A stretch of DNA of 34,543 bases from Patescibacteria group bacterium (GCA_004322205.1 SCSN01000015.1:1-34543), one strand, 5' to 3'; positions 22,630 to 30,548 are shown, counted from the stretch's first letter. A program made the numbers and translations. Notes: generated by a model not told the origin, from the letters alone.

Positions 22630-22641
22630 TTAACTAACCTT

Positions 22642-23892
22642 ATGCCCGCCGTCTGTTTCTATTTCCAGGTGCACCAACCGATGCGGATCAAACACTATCG
22701 GCTCTTCGACATTGGGGTTGACCGGGATTACTTCGGCGAGCGGGGCGAGGGAAATCTCAATAACGAAAGAGTCCTGCGTAAAGTTGCCAATAAGTGCTAC
22801 CTGCCGGCAAACAGACTCCTTCTCTCCCTCTTGCACCGCCACCCGGAGTTTAAAGTAAGCTTCTCCCTCTCCGGAGTTTTTCTCGATGCCGCACGGCAGT
22901 ATCTGCCCGAGCTCATTTTTTCGTTTCAGCAGCTTGTGGAAACAGGCAGGGTCGAGCTTCTGGCGGAGACCTATTACCACTCGCTCTCTTTCCTCTATTC
23001 GACCGATGAGTTCCGCCAGCAGGTAGAGAAGCACCGCCGCCTCATAGAGGAGCTCTTTGGAGTAAAGCCTCGGGTTTTTCGGAACACCGAGCTTATCTAC
23101 AACAACGAGATCGCTCGGGAGGCAGAGAGTTTGGGCTTTGAAGCACTGCTTGCCGAAGGGGCGGATCATATCCTTGAGTGGCGCAGCCCCAATTTTCTTT
23201 ACCGTCCGGTCGGCGGGCGAGCGATAAAAATTCTTCTTAAGAACTACCGTCTCTCTGACGATCTTGCCTTTCGCTTTGGGGAGCGGAGCTGGAAGGAATA
23301 TCCCCTGACCGCGTCCAAATTTGCGGAGTGGTTGACAGGACATAACGGCAGTAGCGATGTCATTAATCTCTTCATGGACTATGAGACTTTCGGCGAACAT
23401 CAGTGGGAGGAAACTGGGATTTTTGAATTTCTCGTGGCGCTTCCCGGGGAACTTCTCTCGCGGCGGGATAATTTCTTTGTTACACCCGGCGAGGCGGCGG
23501 CTCGCTGGGAGCCGGTTGGTGAACTTGATGTTCCCCATTACGTCTCCTGGGCTGACATTGAGCGCGATCTTTCCGCCTGGCAATCGAATGAAATGCAGCG
23601 CAAGGCTCTGGAATCGCTCTACGCGCTTGAAGGTGCTGTCTTGGCGCGGCAAGACTTGGCGCTTCTCGAAGATTGGCGGCGACTGCAAACCTCTGATCAC
23701 TTCTATTACATGTGTACCAAGTGGTTTGCCGATGGGGACGTTCACAAGTATTTCAACCCCTATGAATCTCCATATGACGCCTTCATTTCCTACATGAATG
23801 TTCTTCACGATATGCGCCTGCGCCTGCGAGAAGCGGAACGGAGAGACGAACACCATATTGCGATTAAGCGCCCGGCTGCCGAGCGGCAGTAA
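22642..23892 (+). CDS. Glycoside hydrolase family 57 alpha-amylase/4-alpha-glucanotransferase
   Basis: A 416-residue GH57 enzyme, on the short side for the family, acting on alpha-1,4-glucans. Seen are the N-terminal FQVHQP (8-13), the GH57 signature around the catalytic nucleophile FRNTEL (Glu150), and MDYETFGEH (245-253) with the likely acid/base Asp246. A helical C-terminal region follows. No signal peptide, so it is intracellular and probably trims or remodels storage glucan together with the flanking glycosyltransferase and GH15 proteins. A long open frame on the opposite strand is a shadow of GC-rich codons. Confidence 0.9.
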   Translation: MPAVCFYFQVHQPMRIKHYRLFDIGVDRDYFGERGEGNLNNERVLRKVANKCYLPANRLLLSLLHRHPEFKVSFSLSGVFLDAARQYLPELIFSFQQLVETGRVELLAETYYHSLSFLYSTDEFRQQVEKHRRLIEELFGVKPRVFRNTELIYNNEIAREAESLGFEALLAEGADHILEWRSPNFLYRPVGGRAIKILLKNYRLSDDLAFRFGERSWKEYPLTASKFAEWLTGHNGSSDVINLFMDYETFGEHQWEETGIFEFLVALPGELLSRRDNFFVTPGEAAARWEPVGELDVPHYVSWADIERDLSAWQSNEMQRKALESLYALEGAVLARQDLALLEDWRRLQTSDHFYYMCTKWFADGDVHKYFNPYESPYDAFISYMNVLHDMRLRLREAERRDEHHIAIKRPAAERQ

Positions 23893-23901
23893 CTTCCGTC
23901 A

Positions 23902-23910
23902 TGGTAAACT
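23902..23910 (+). promoter_or_regulatory. Extended -10 before the GH15 gene, near-leaderless
   Basis: TGGTAAACT ends 9 nt before the ATG at 23920, predicting a leader of 2-3 nt. A weak AGAGAG just before the ATG could alternatively serve read-through transcripts. Confidence 0.4.
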
Positions 23911-23919
23911 AAAGAGAGC

Positions 23920-25911
23920 ATGTCGCGCTCCCTAGCTCTCGGTAACGGCAATATTCTCCTCTTATTTGATCACTCTGCGCAGTTGCGTGATTTTTATTTT
24001 CCCTATGCCGGCCTTGAGAATCACATCGGCTCGGGCAATGTTCACAAAATCGGCGTTTGGGTGGAGGGAGAATTCTCCTGGCTCTCGGAGCCGGATTGGG
24101 AGATTACGGTTGCCTACGAGCGTGAGACGATGGCCGGCAGGAGCAGCGCCCGCAATGAGAGGTTAGCCCTCGAGCTCGAGTTTCTTGACATTGTCTATAA
24201 CGAGAAGAATATTTTTCTGCGGACGGTGACTGTCCGCAATAGGGGAGAGAAGAAGCGTGAGATTCGTCTCTTTCTGAATCAGCAATTTCAAATTTCGGAG
24301 ACTACCCACGCCGATACCGTTTACTATAACCCAACGGTTCACGCCCTCATTCATTATAAAGGCAGACGCGTTTTTCTCGTCTCTGGTCAGCACAAGGGGA
24401 AGCTATTTTCGGACTACAGTGCGGGAATTTTTAAAATTGAAGGAAGAGAAGGGACGTGGAAAGACGCGGAGGACGGAGTCCTTTCGCAGAATCCCATCGA
24501 GCACGGTTCGGTTGACTCCACTCTCGGTTTCTCTCTAGAGTGCCCCGCCGGAGGTTCAGAGAGAGTCTACTATTGGGTCACGGTGGCGGAGACATTTCAC
24601 GAAGCCGCGGCCCTGCAGGAGTATCTTTTGGAGAAAACTCCCGATCACCTAGCTCAAACCACCCAAGATTTCTGGAGGGCCTGGGTCAACAAGTACAAGT
24701 TCACTTTTTACGGACTCGACCCAAAGGTGGTCGATGTTTTTAAACAATCGCTTTTTATTGTCCGTACCCATTGCGACAGTCGCGGCGGGATCCTGGCCTC
24801 GGGTGATTCTGATAATTTCCGCTATGGTCGCGACACCTATGCCTATGTCTGGCCGCGCGACGGAGCTTTTGTCGCTCTGGCGCTTGATCGCTGCGGCTAC
24901 TTTGACGTTTCCCATCGCTTCTACGAGTTTTGCAGCGAAGTGGTGACCGAAGAAGGCTATCTTCTTCATAAGTATCAGCCAGACAAGTCGTTTGGCAGTT
25001 CTTGGCATCCCTGGGTCAAGAACGGACGGAGCCAGCTCGCTATTCAGGAAGACGAAACAGCGCTTTTGCTCTTTGGTCTCTGGGAGCATTATCAGAAGAA
25101 CCGCGATTTGGAATTTATTGAAAGCATATACAATTCCTTTATTAAACGGAGCGCGGACTTTATGATGCGATACCGCGAGGGGTTTGTCACAAACCTGCCG
25201 TTTGAAAGCTACGATGTCTGGGAAGAACGCATCGGCATCTCAACTTTTACCGCCTCGTCGGTCTACGGGGCGCTCTCGGCGGCTTCTTCGTTTGCCGCCC
25301 TTCTCGGTAAGGGAGAAGAAGCCGCGCGCTACAACGGCGAGGCGGAAAAAATCAAAGAGGCTATTCTTACTTTTCTCTATAGTCCCAAAACTCAATCATT
25401 CCTGAAACTCATTACGGTTGAACAAGGCGCCACCAAAGCTGATTCCACGCTTGATGCCAGCAGTTTCTACGGCATCTTCCGATTCGGCGTGCTCCCGCCA
25501 AGCGATCCAAGACTGGTGGAGGCAGGAAGGGTTCTCGAGGAGCGCCTGCATCGCCCCATTCCTGCCGGTGGCTATGCTCGCTACGAGGGCGATCGCTACT
25601 ATGAAGTTACGCCTGATGTGCCGGGCAATCCCTGGTTTATCACTACCCTCTGGATGATTCAGTACAGAATTGCCCGAGCGCAGACTGAAGAAGAACTCCG
25701 CTCTATTAACGGAGAGCTCTCTTGGGTGGTCGATCATGCGCAAGCCTCAGACATTCTCTCCGAGCAAATTCACCCTCTCACCGGAGAACAGCTCTCTGTC
25801 TCGCCGCTCTCCTGGAGTCATGCCGAGTTCGTTCTCTCGGTTATCGAATATCTGGAGAAACTCGAAGAGCTTGGAATTTGCTCTGTCTGCTATCCATTGA
25901 AACGAATCTAA
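23920..25911 (+). CDS. Glycoside hydrolase family 15 (glucoamylase/trehalase-like)
   Basis: The 663-residue protein has the two-part GH15 layout: an N-terminal beta-sandwich (about 1-250) and an (alpha/alpha)6 barrel. Active-site features are YVWPRDGAF (309-317), QEDET (376-380), DVWEER (432-437), whose first Glu is the expected general acid, and Glu615 in SEQIHPLTGEQ as general base. It releases glucose from alpha-glucan ends, or acts on trehalose, in the cytoplasm since no signal peptide is present. It follows GH57 by 27 nt, and MYG1 starts 2 nt after it. Prokaryotic GH15 proteins are annotated both as glucoamylases and trehalases; the glucan neighbours favour the former. Confidence 0.9.
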   Translation: MSRSLALGNGNILLLFDHSAQLRDFYFPYAGLENHIGSGNVHKIGVWVEGEFSWLSEPDWEITVAYERETMAGRSSARNERLALELEFLDIVYNEKNIFLRTVTVRNRGEKKREIRLFLNQQFQISETTHADTVYYNPTVHALIHYKGRRVFLVSGQHKGKLFSDYSAGIFKIEGREGTWKDAEDGVLSQNPIEHGSVDSTLGFSLECPAGGSERVYYWVTVAETFHEAAALQEYLLEKTPDHLAQTTQDFWRAWVNKYKFTFYGLDPKVVDVFKQSLFIVRTHCDSRGGILASGDSDNFRYGRDTYAYVWPRDGAFVALALDRCGYFDVSHRFYEFCSEVVTEEGYLLHKYQPDKSFGSSWHPWVKNGRSQLAIQEDETALLLFGLWEHYQKNRDLEFIESIYNSFIKRSADFMMRYREGFVTNLPFESYDVWEERIGISTFTASSVYGALSAASSFAALLGKGEEAARYNGEAEKIKEAILTFLYSPKTQSFLKLITVEQGATKADSTLDASSFYGIFRFGVLPPSDPRLVEAGRVLEERLHRPIPAGGYARYEGDRYYEVTPDVPGNPWFITTLWMIQYRIARAQTEEELRSINGELSWVVDHAQASDILSEQIHPLTGEQLSVSPLSWSHAEFVLSVIEYLEKLEELGICSVCYPLKRI

Positions 25912-25913
25912 CT

Positions 25914-26801
25914 ATGGGGAGAACGATTGTTACTCACAGCGGATCATTTCATCCGGACGAGATTTTTGCCATCGCGACACTTTTTCTCGCACACCCCGAA
26001 GAGCGCTTCACTGTCATTCGCAGCCGAGACGAGTCTGACATCAATTCGTCCGACATCGCCGTTGATGTCGGCGGAGTCTACGAGCCGGAAGCCATGCGTT
26101 TTGATCACCATCAGGCAGGCGGGGCAGGGATCCGAGAGAACGGAGTGCCGTACGCCTCATTCGGGCTTGTCTGGAAGTCCTTCGGGGCGGAGGTTGCCGG
26201 AAGCGCCGCGGTGGCCGGGGAAGTTGAGCGTAAACTTGCAATTCCAATTGATGCAGTTGACAATGGCATAAAACTTTACAAAACAGTACTGCAAAGTATT
26301 GAACCATATACCATAGTTGACTTTTTCTCTTCCTTTGAACCGGTATTGGGTAGGACAAAGGAATCAGCATATCAAACCTTCATAGAGCTCATCCAAGTTG
26401 CAAAAAGTCTTTTAATGCGTGAGATAGATAGAGAGAAAGAGAGCAAAGCACAGAGAAACAAAGTAGAGGAGATGTATCAAAGAACGGGTGACAAGAGAGT
26501 GATTATTCTTGAAGAATATCTGCCATGGCAGAAGGTATTGGTCTTTCATCCTGAACCGCTCTATGTTATCTATCCGAATTTTGAGGAAGGGAAGTGGAGA
26601 GTTCAGGCTGTTCCTGTCGAGACGCACTCCTTTGAGCTTAGGAAACCTTTTCCTGCCGCCTGGGCTGGTCTCGGGAGTAAAGAGCTTTCTCGCGCGTCTG
26701 GTGTACCCGATGCGCTCTTTTGTCACAACAATCTTTTTATTGCTTCCGCGGAGAGCAGGGAAGGAGCAATCAGGCTTGCGAAAAAAGCTCTTGCAGAGTA
26801 G
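25914..26801 (+). CDS. MYG1 family (UPF0160) metal-dependent exonuclease-like protein
   Basis: The 295-residue protein has the MYG1 motifs: VTHSGSFHPDEIFA (6-19) with the metal-site histidines and Asp15, VDVGGVYEP (50-58), and MRFDHHQ (61-67), a DHH-like box; AVDNG follows later. Eukaryotic MYG1 is a 3'-5' RNA exonuclease; the bacterial role is unknown. The ATG at 25914 lies 2 nt after the GH15 stop. The middle of the gene (about 26235-26530) is visibly more AT-rich, with different codon choice, than its two ends, which suggests a mosaic origin. Confidence 0.88.
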   Translation: MGRTIVTHSGSFHPDEIFAIATLFLAHPEERFTVIRSRDESDINSSDIAVDVGGVYEPEAMRFDHHQAGGAGIRENGVPYASFGLVWKSFGAEVAGSAAVAGEVERKLAIPIDAVDNGIKLYKTVLQSIEPYTIVDFFSSFEPVLGRTKESAYQTFIELIQVAKSLLMREIDREKESKAQRNKVEEMYQRTGDKRVIILEEYLPWQKVLVFHPEPLYVIYPNFEEGKWRVQAVPVETHSFELRKPFPAAWAGLGSKELSRASGVPDALFCHNNLFIASAESREGAIRLAKKALAE

Positions 26802-26886
26802 CCTAGAGACAATTCGGATATCGGATGCCGCGAGCTTATAAGCCTAACTTATTAAGGGAAACATTTCGGCCGGCCGCCTCTAGTTT

Positions 26887-28407
26887 ATGGCTGATTACAT
26901 TGCGACAATTGGATTGGAAATTCATGCGGAGTTGAAAACGCAGACGAAGATGTTCTGCAACTCCAAGAACGATCCGGACGAGAAGCGTCCGAATGTCAAC
27001 ATCTGCCCTGTCTGTCTCGGCTACCCCGGCACGCTGCCGACAGTAAATAAAGAAGCGGTCAAACATATTATCCGCATCGGCCTGGCTCTTGGCGGGGAAA
27101 TTGCCGATTACACCGAATTCGACAGAAAAAACTATTTTTATCCCGACATACCCAAGGGCTATCAAATTAGTCAATACAAGTCTCCACTCGTTCGAGGGGG
27201 GAGCTTAAACAATGTTGCTATTACCCGGGTACACCTCGAAGAAGATACCGCTCGTTCAATCCATCAAGGACCGTACTCGCTTATTGACTTCAATCGCGCG
27301 GGGATTCCTTTGATGGAGCTAGTGACAGAGCCGGTTATTGCCTCTGCCGAGGAGGCATCCGCTTTTGCAAAAGAACTGCAACTTCTTCTTCAATATCTCG
27401 GAGCGGGCGAGGCCAATATGGAAAAAGGCGAGATGCGGGTGGAGGCGAACGTCAGTATAAGTCGAAAGTCGAAAGTCGAAAGTCGAAAGCTGGGTCTAAA
27501 ACAGTCCTTTGGATTGATCGGCCGAACAAGTTCGGGGGGCGAACTTGTTTTAGGCACTAAAGTAGAAGTGAAAAACCTTAATTCTTTTCGCGCAGTTGAA
27601 AAAGCCATAGCTTACGAAATCAAGCGCCAAGCTGTGATTCTTGAAGAAGGCGGCGAGGTGGGACAGGAGACAAGGGGCTGGGATGAGACGAAAGAAGTGA
27701 CATTTTCCCAGAGAGCCAAGGAATTTTCGCATGATTACAGATATTTCCCCGACCCCGACCTTCCCAAACTTATTCTTTCCGAGATTCCTGACCTGAACCC
27801 AAATTTGCTCAAAAAAGAGCTCCCTGAAGTACCGTGGGTCAGAAGAAAGCGTCTGACTGAAGCGCTTGGAGTAAAAACGGAGGATGCCGAGGTTTTTGTC
27901 AGACAAAGAAACTGGGGCGATTTCTTCGAGCAGGTCATTTCGGGGTTTGCGGGGAATGAAAAGCTTGTTCAAACTGCCGCAAATTACATAACTTCTGACT
28001 TGGCGGGGCTGGTCAAGGGAGATCGGTCTGCAACCTTCGAAACTGTTGATATAGCGTCAAAAATTCCTCCGGACAATTTCTCTAAACTCGTTCTTATGGT
28101 TTCGGAAGGGAATATTTCGTCCCGTGGAGCAAAAGACATTTTAAAAATGATGTACGAGCAGGGAGGAAACCCTGAAGACATTGCAAAGAAAAGCACTCTT
28201 CTTCAAATAGGTAGCGAGAGTGAGCTGGTAGGCATTGCAAGAGAAGTGATGGGTAAGCATTCTTCCGTTGTTCTCGATTATAAAAAAGGAAAGGAAGCGG
28301 CACTTCAGTTTCTCATCGGAGCGGGGATGAAACTCTCTGGCGGCTCGGCAAATCCGGAGGCGCTCAAGTTAACTTTCAAAAAACTTCTCTCCTCGGATGG
28401 CACCTAA
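26887..28407 (+). CDS. gatB: Aspartyl/glutamyl-tRNA(Asn/Gln) amidotransferase subunit B
   Basis: GatB is the kinase/tRNA-binding subunit of the GatCAB complex that amidates Glu-tRNA(Gln) or Asp-tRNA(Asn). The 506-residue protein is complete: TIGLEIHAELKT (7-18), CPVCLGYPGTLPTVN (40-54), FDRKNYFYPDIPKGYQISQY (78-97), VHLEEDTAR (115-123), DFNRAGIPLMELVTEP (134-149) and EVKNLNSFR (227-235) are all textbook. The C-terminal YqeY-like tail domain is also present. Between VSIS and LGTKVEVKNLNSF, where other GatB proteins have about 8 residues, this one has about 30. The extra piece is encoded by tandem and inverted repeats. No gatA or gatC lies nearby. A terminator follows the stop. Confidence 0.96.
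   Translation: MADYIATIGLEIHAELKTQTKMFCNSKNDPDEKRPNVNICPVCLGYPGTLPTVNKEAVKHIIRIGLALGGEIADYTEFDRKNYFYPDIPKGYQISQYKSPLVRGGSLNNVAITRVHLEEDTARSIHQGPYSLIDFNRAGIPLMELVTEPVIASAEEASAFAKELQLLLQYLGAGEANMEKGEMRVEANVSISRKSKVESRKLGLKQSFGLIGRTSSGGELVLGTKVEVKNLNSFRAVEKAIAYEIKRQAVILEEGGEVGQETRGWDETKEVTFSQRAKEFSHDYRYFPDPDLPKLILSEIPDLNPNLLKKELPEVPWVRRKRLTEALGVKTEDAEVFVRQRNWGDFFEQVISGFAGNEKLVQTAANYITSDLAGLVKGDRSATFETVDIASKIPPDNFSKLVLMVSEGNISSRGAKDILKMMYEQGGNPEDIAKKSTLLQIGSESELVGIAREVMGKHSSVVLDYKKGKEAALQFLIGAGMKLSGGSANPEALKLTFKKLLSSDGT
27460..27487 (+). repeat. Tandem heptamer within gatB, four copies
   Basis: AGTCGAA occurs four times in tandem. Because 28 nt is not a multiple of three, each copy is read in a different frame, giving RKSKVESRK in the protein. 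Confidence 0.85.
27496..27553. repeat. Nested inverted repeats within gatB
   Basis: AACAAGTTCG (27525-27534) and CGAACTTGTT (27540-27549) form a perfect 10-bp stem around five G residues. Outside it, CTAAAACA (27496-27503) is the reverse complement of TGTTTTAG (27546-27553). The block coincides with the extra residues in the GatB protein. Confidence 0.7.
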
Positions 28408-28446
28408 CACAAAACTCCCCCTGCAAGCACGGGGGAGTTTTGTGTT
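28406..28446. terminator. Bidirectional terminator between gatB and the Nudix gene
   Basis: AACACAAAACTCCCC plus a further C (28406-28421) pairs with GGGGGAGTTTTGTGTT (28431-28446), a perfect 16-bp arm around a 9-nt loop, with T/A tracts suited to both directions. The Nudix stop codon is at its right edge. Confidence 0.9.
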
Positions 28447-28902
28447 TTACAATTTGCAGATCTCGTTAATTTTTTCCTTGCGGAGTTTTATGAAGTCTCT
28501 CCACTGGGAGTGCATGGGGCGGGGGAGGGCGTTCAAGCGAAACCACTGCACTTCGTCAAGTTTATGTGGTTCGTTGTTTTTGACTTTTCGCCGATCAACG
28601 CGAACAAGAAAATCTAGCCCCATCCAGTGTGTCTTGCGATGATTGTGTACTCGATGCAGTTCTCTCCAACCTAAAGCGGTATGAGAGAGAACTGGAGAGT
28701 TATATTCTTCTTGCACTTCCTTTTTGAGTCTTGATACCGCTCTTTCGCCGAATTCAAGAGCGCCGCTCCCCATGTTCCAACGCCCATTTTCATCTCGACA
28801 CTTTTTACCTCTCTTGGCGAAGAGAAAGTTTCCTTTCCCGTCATGACAGAGGAATACCACTGCGACGCCGATAAAATCAATACCTTCATTCCTCATACTC
28901 AT
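28447..28902 (-). CDS. Nudix hydrolase
   Basis: A 151-residue single-domain Nudix protein that would hydrolyse a nucleoside diphosphate linked to another moiety. The Nudix box spans about 47-69: GALEFGE then KKEVQEEY, keeping the metal-binding glutamates (E62, E65, E66), with Lys for the consensus Arg and Asn for the final Gly. The segment WNMGSGALEFGE and the late WMGLDFLV are typical for the 8-oxo-dGTP/ADP-ribose-like branch, but the substrate is unknown. ATG at 28902 or the nearby 28896 are both possible starts. Confidence 0.85.
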   Translation of the reverse strand: MSMRNEGIDFIGVAVVFLCHDGKGNFLFAKRGKKCRDENGRWNMGSGALEFGERAVSRLKKEVQEEYNSPVLSHTALGWRELHRVHNHRKTHWMGLDFLVRVDRRKVKNNEPHKLDEVQWFRLNALPRPMHSQWRDFIKLRKEKINEICKL

Positions 28903-28945
28903 ATTTTACATAGTGAATCAAGGAGACCTAACTTCCCGTTCACAA

Positions 28946-29197
28946 CTATTGCTCAATGTCTTCTAAATGCTTAACAACAAGTCTTTTCATCCTTGCCTTA
29001 GCGTTAGACTGCTGGCTGCCTGACTCAATATCATCAATAATCCGAAGCAAATCGGTAACCCTATAGACACGATAATTGTTCATGGGGTGTCTCTGGGCAG
29101 GGAATTTACCATTTTTATCCCAATTTCGTAGGGTAAGAGGAGAAACTCCAAGTATGTAAGCTGCTTCCTTAATTGTTACGAATTTTCTTTCTGCCAT
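28946..29197 (-). CDS. MerR-type helix-turn-helix DNA-binding protein
   Basis: An 83-residue protein that is mostly a winged helix of the MerR/excisionase type: FVTIKEAAYILGVSPLTLRNWDKNGKF (about 6-32) and a wing ending in YRVYRVTDLLRII. A short charged C-terminus (about 60-83) could dimerise; no effector or metal-binding domain is present. The AT-rich region upstream contains a perfect 10-bp inverted repeat, a plausible operator. It lies 43 nt upstream of the Nudix gene in the same direction and could regulate itself. Confidence 0.85.
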   Translation of the reverse strand: MAERKFVTIKEAAYILGVSPLTLRNWDKNGKFPAQRHPMNNYRVYRVTDLLRIIDDIESGSQQSNAKARMKRLVVKHLEDIEQ

Positions 29198-29495
29198 ATA
29201 GAGCGATGTGAATGTATAACATTACTAAACATATATATAGTCTACAATAGACCTGATATAAATCTTATAACTCTTAATAATGTTATATATTGTCCGTAGT
29301 ATTTTATCAAACTTTTTCTACTCAAGCAACTCCGACTGTGGATATCTATAATCCTGTGCATTTTTTCTAGCAATTTGCCTGAAGTCACTGTCGTTTCAAG
29401 AGTCCTATTTTGCAATGTGATTTCTTCTTTTTGGATTGCTATTTATCCACATATTTGAGCCGAAATTTGCAGTTTTCAGTTTTATAATTATAGCA
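29198..29495. promoter_or_regulatory. AT-rich divergent intergenic region with inverted repeats and DnaA-box matches
   Basis: TATAACATTA (29215-29224) and TAATGTTATA (29278-29287) are perfect 10-bp inverted copies, with a small palindrome GTCTACAATAGAC (29240-29252) between them. A perfect DnaA box TTATCCACA lies at 29443-29451, and a one-mismatch reverse box TGTGGATAT at 29336-29344. The left repeats are close to the MerR-type gene's start and may be its operator. No gene of its own is seen. Confidence 0.45.
29483..29488 (+). promoter_or_regulatory. Perfect -10 box with leaderless geometry
   Basis: TATAAT ends 7 nt before the ATG at 29496, so the transcript would begin at the start codon. 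No -35 is seen at standard spacing; a DnaA-box match lies just upstream. Confidence 0.5.
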
Positions 29496-30434
29496 ATGAA
29501 TTGTGATCTCTTTTTTGACGGGAAGAGATTCATCTCGTCTAGCCGAGCTGCTAAAATAAGCGGCTATGCAAATGATTATATCGGACAGCTCTGCCGAGGT
29601 GGCAAGCTTGATTGTCGTATGGTTGGTCGGACATGGTATGTCAGTCTTGAATCTCTAACTCTTCATAAAAATCTATTCGTTGGTCAGCCTGCCAGAATTC
29701 ATCACGGGGGCAAAGCCAGAAGACCAATTACTAAGGTTGTTCTTGAGGAGAAAATAGCGGATAAACAGCTTGATCAGGAGCAAGCGGGGCCAGAAGTTAT
29801 TCAAGCTTATGAGAAGAAGCTCCCGAAAATTGTTTACAAGCGCGAAGAGGGTCCATTTCTCCCAATACTTACTCCCCGCCCGCGCCCAACTCTTCGAGTG
29901 GTCGGGGCTCGCTCTCTCGGGTGGTGGGTGCTCAAGGGCACAAAAATTGCCACTGCCGTCATTGTGGTGGCCCTGGCGCTTTCTGTTTTCTCTGCACTTG
30001 TGACGGTAAGTCCTCGTTCGCAGCAATTTTTCGCGGAAGTCTTTGAGCGCGCCACCCCGCAATTTTTTGATACGGGGTTTTCTTTGTCGCGCACGCAGCT
30101 GTCATCCGCTCAAGACGTGCTGGATGAGTTTGCGTTCTCGTTCTACCGTTCGCTGCGGGATACTCTGCGCGAGGCGCGCCAACGCGTCCTAGTAAAACTT
30201 TCCGGGAAAAAGGATCTGGCACAGGGTGACCTTGCTCCGGCGCAAGGTATGGTCGTTGTGCCGAGCCATCCGGAAGAAAAACGTGATACCACCATCGCCC
30301 GCATCAAGAATGCGTTTTCAGACGAAGTGCAGGTCCGCCCTGATGTAGACGGCGAGAGCGGTGTCATCACGCCGGTCTTCAAGACGGTGACCAAAGACGA
30401 GTATCTCTATGTTCTGGTGCCAATCCGCAATTAG
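29496..30434 (+). CDS. Membrane-tethered HTH protein (putative one-component regulator)
   Basis: The 312-residue protein has three parts. Residues about 10-55 (SSSRAAKISGYANDYIGQLCRGGKL, then MVGRTWYVSLESL) form an excisionase/MerR-like HTH with wing. Residues about 60-145 are a charged cytoplasmic linker. One TM helix (about 150-171) follows, then an extracytoplasmic part of about 140 residues with no recognised domain. This HTH-linker-TM architecture is common, to my recollection, in Parcubacteria, and is reminiscent of ToxR/CadC regulators, though the fold differs. The ATG at 29496 is preferred over an upstream TTG by the -10 box at 29483-29488. It sits directly before the exported-protein run, which it may control; that is inference. 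Confidence 0.7.
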   Translation: MNCDLFFDGKRFISSSRAAKISGYANDYIGQLCRGGKLDCRMVGRTWYVSLESLTLHKNLFVGQPARIHHGGKARRPITKVVLEEKIADKQLDQEQAGPEVIQAYEKKLPKIVYKREEGPFLPILTPRPRPTLRVVGARSLGWWVLKGTKIATAVIVVALALSVFSALVTVSPRSQQFFAEVFERATPQFFDTGFSLSRTQLSSAQDVLDEFAFSFYRSLRDTLREARQRVLVKLSGKKDLAQGDLAPAQGMVVVPSHPEEKRDTTIARIKNAFSDEVQVRPDVDGESGVITPVFKTVTKDEYLYVLVPIRN

Positions 30435-30454
30435 TTCTAGTTCACTTCCAGGCG

Positions 30455-30530
30455 CCGACTGGGTGCGGTTGCCGGTCGGTGTCTGGGCGTGAGCCCAGTC
30501 GCCCGCCCGTGGCGGTTCGCCACGGGCGGG
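30455..30530 (+). promoter_or_regulatory. Triple-hairpin leader of the exported-protein run
   Basis: Three hairpins follow one another: CCGAC/GTCGG (30455-30459 with 30475-30479), CTGGGC-GTGA-GCCCAG with a GNRA-type tetraloop (30483-30498), and a 12-bp stem CCCGCCCGTGGC/GCCACGGGCGGG (30502-30513 with 30519-30530). No T run follows, so it is not a standard terminator. A processing or stability element between the HTH gene and the surface genes is possible. Confidence 0.5.
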
Positions 30531-30548
30531 AAAGGTCGAAATGAAGTT

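Noticed and set aside
22630-23856. 408-codon open frame on the minus strand across the GH57 gene
   Set aside because: It mirrors a well-supported GH57 enzyme almost end to end; its translation has no recognisable motif and reflects GC-rich third positions of the true gene.
25722-25913. 64-residue N-terminal extension of MYG1 overlapping the GH15 gene
   Set aside because: It is an out-of-frame reading of conserved GH15 sequence, and the MYG1 motif VTHSGSFHPDE begins right after the ATG at 25914.
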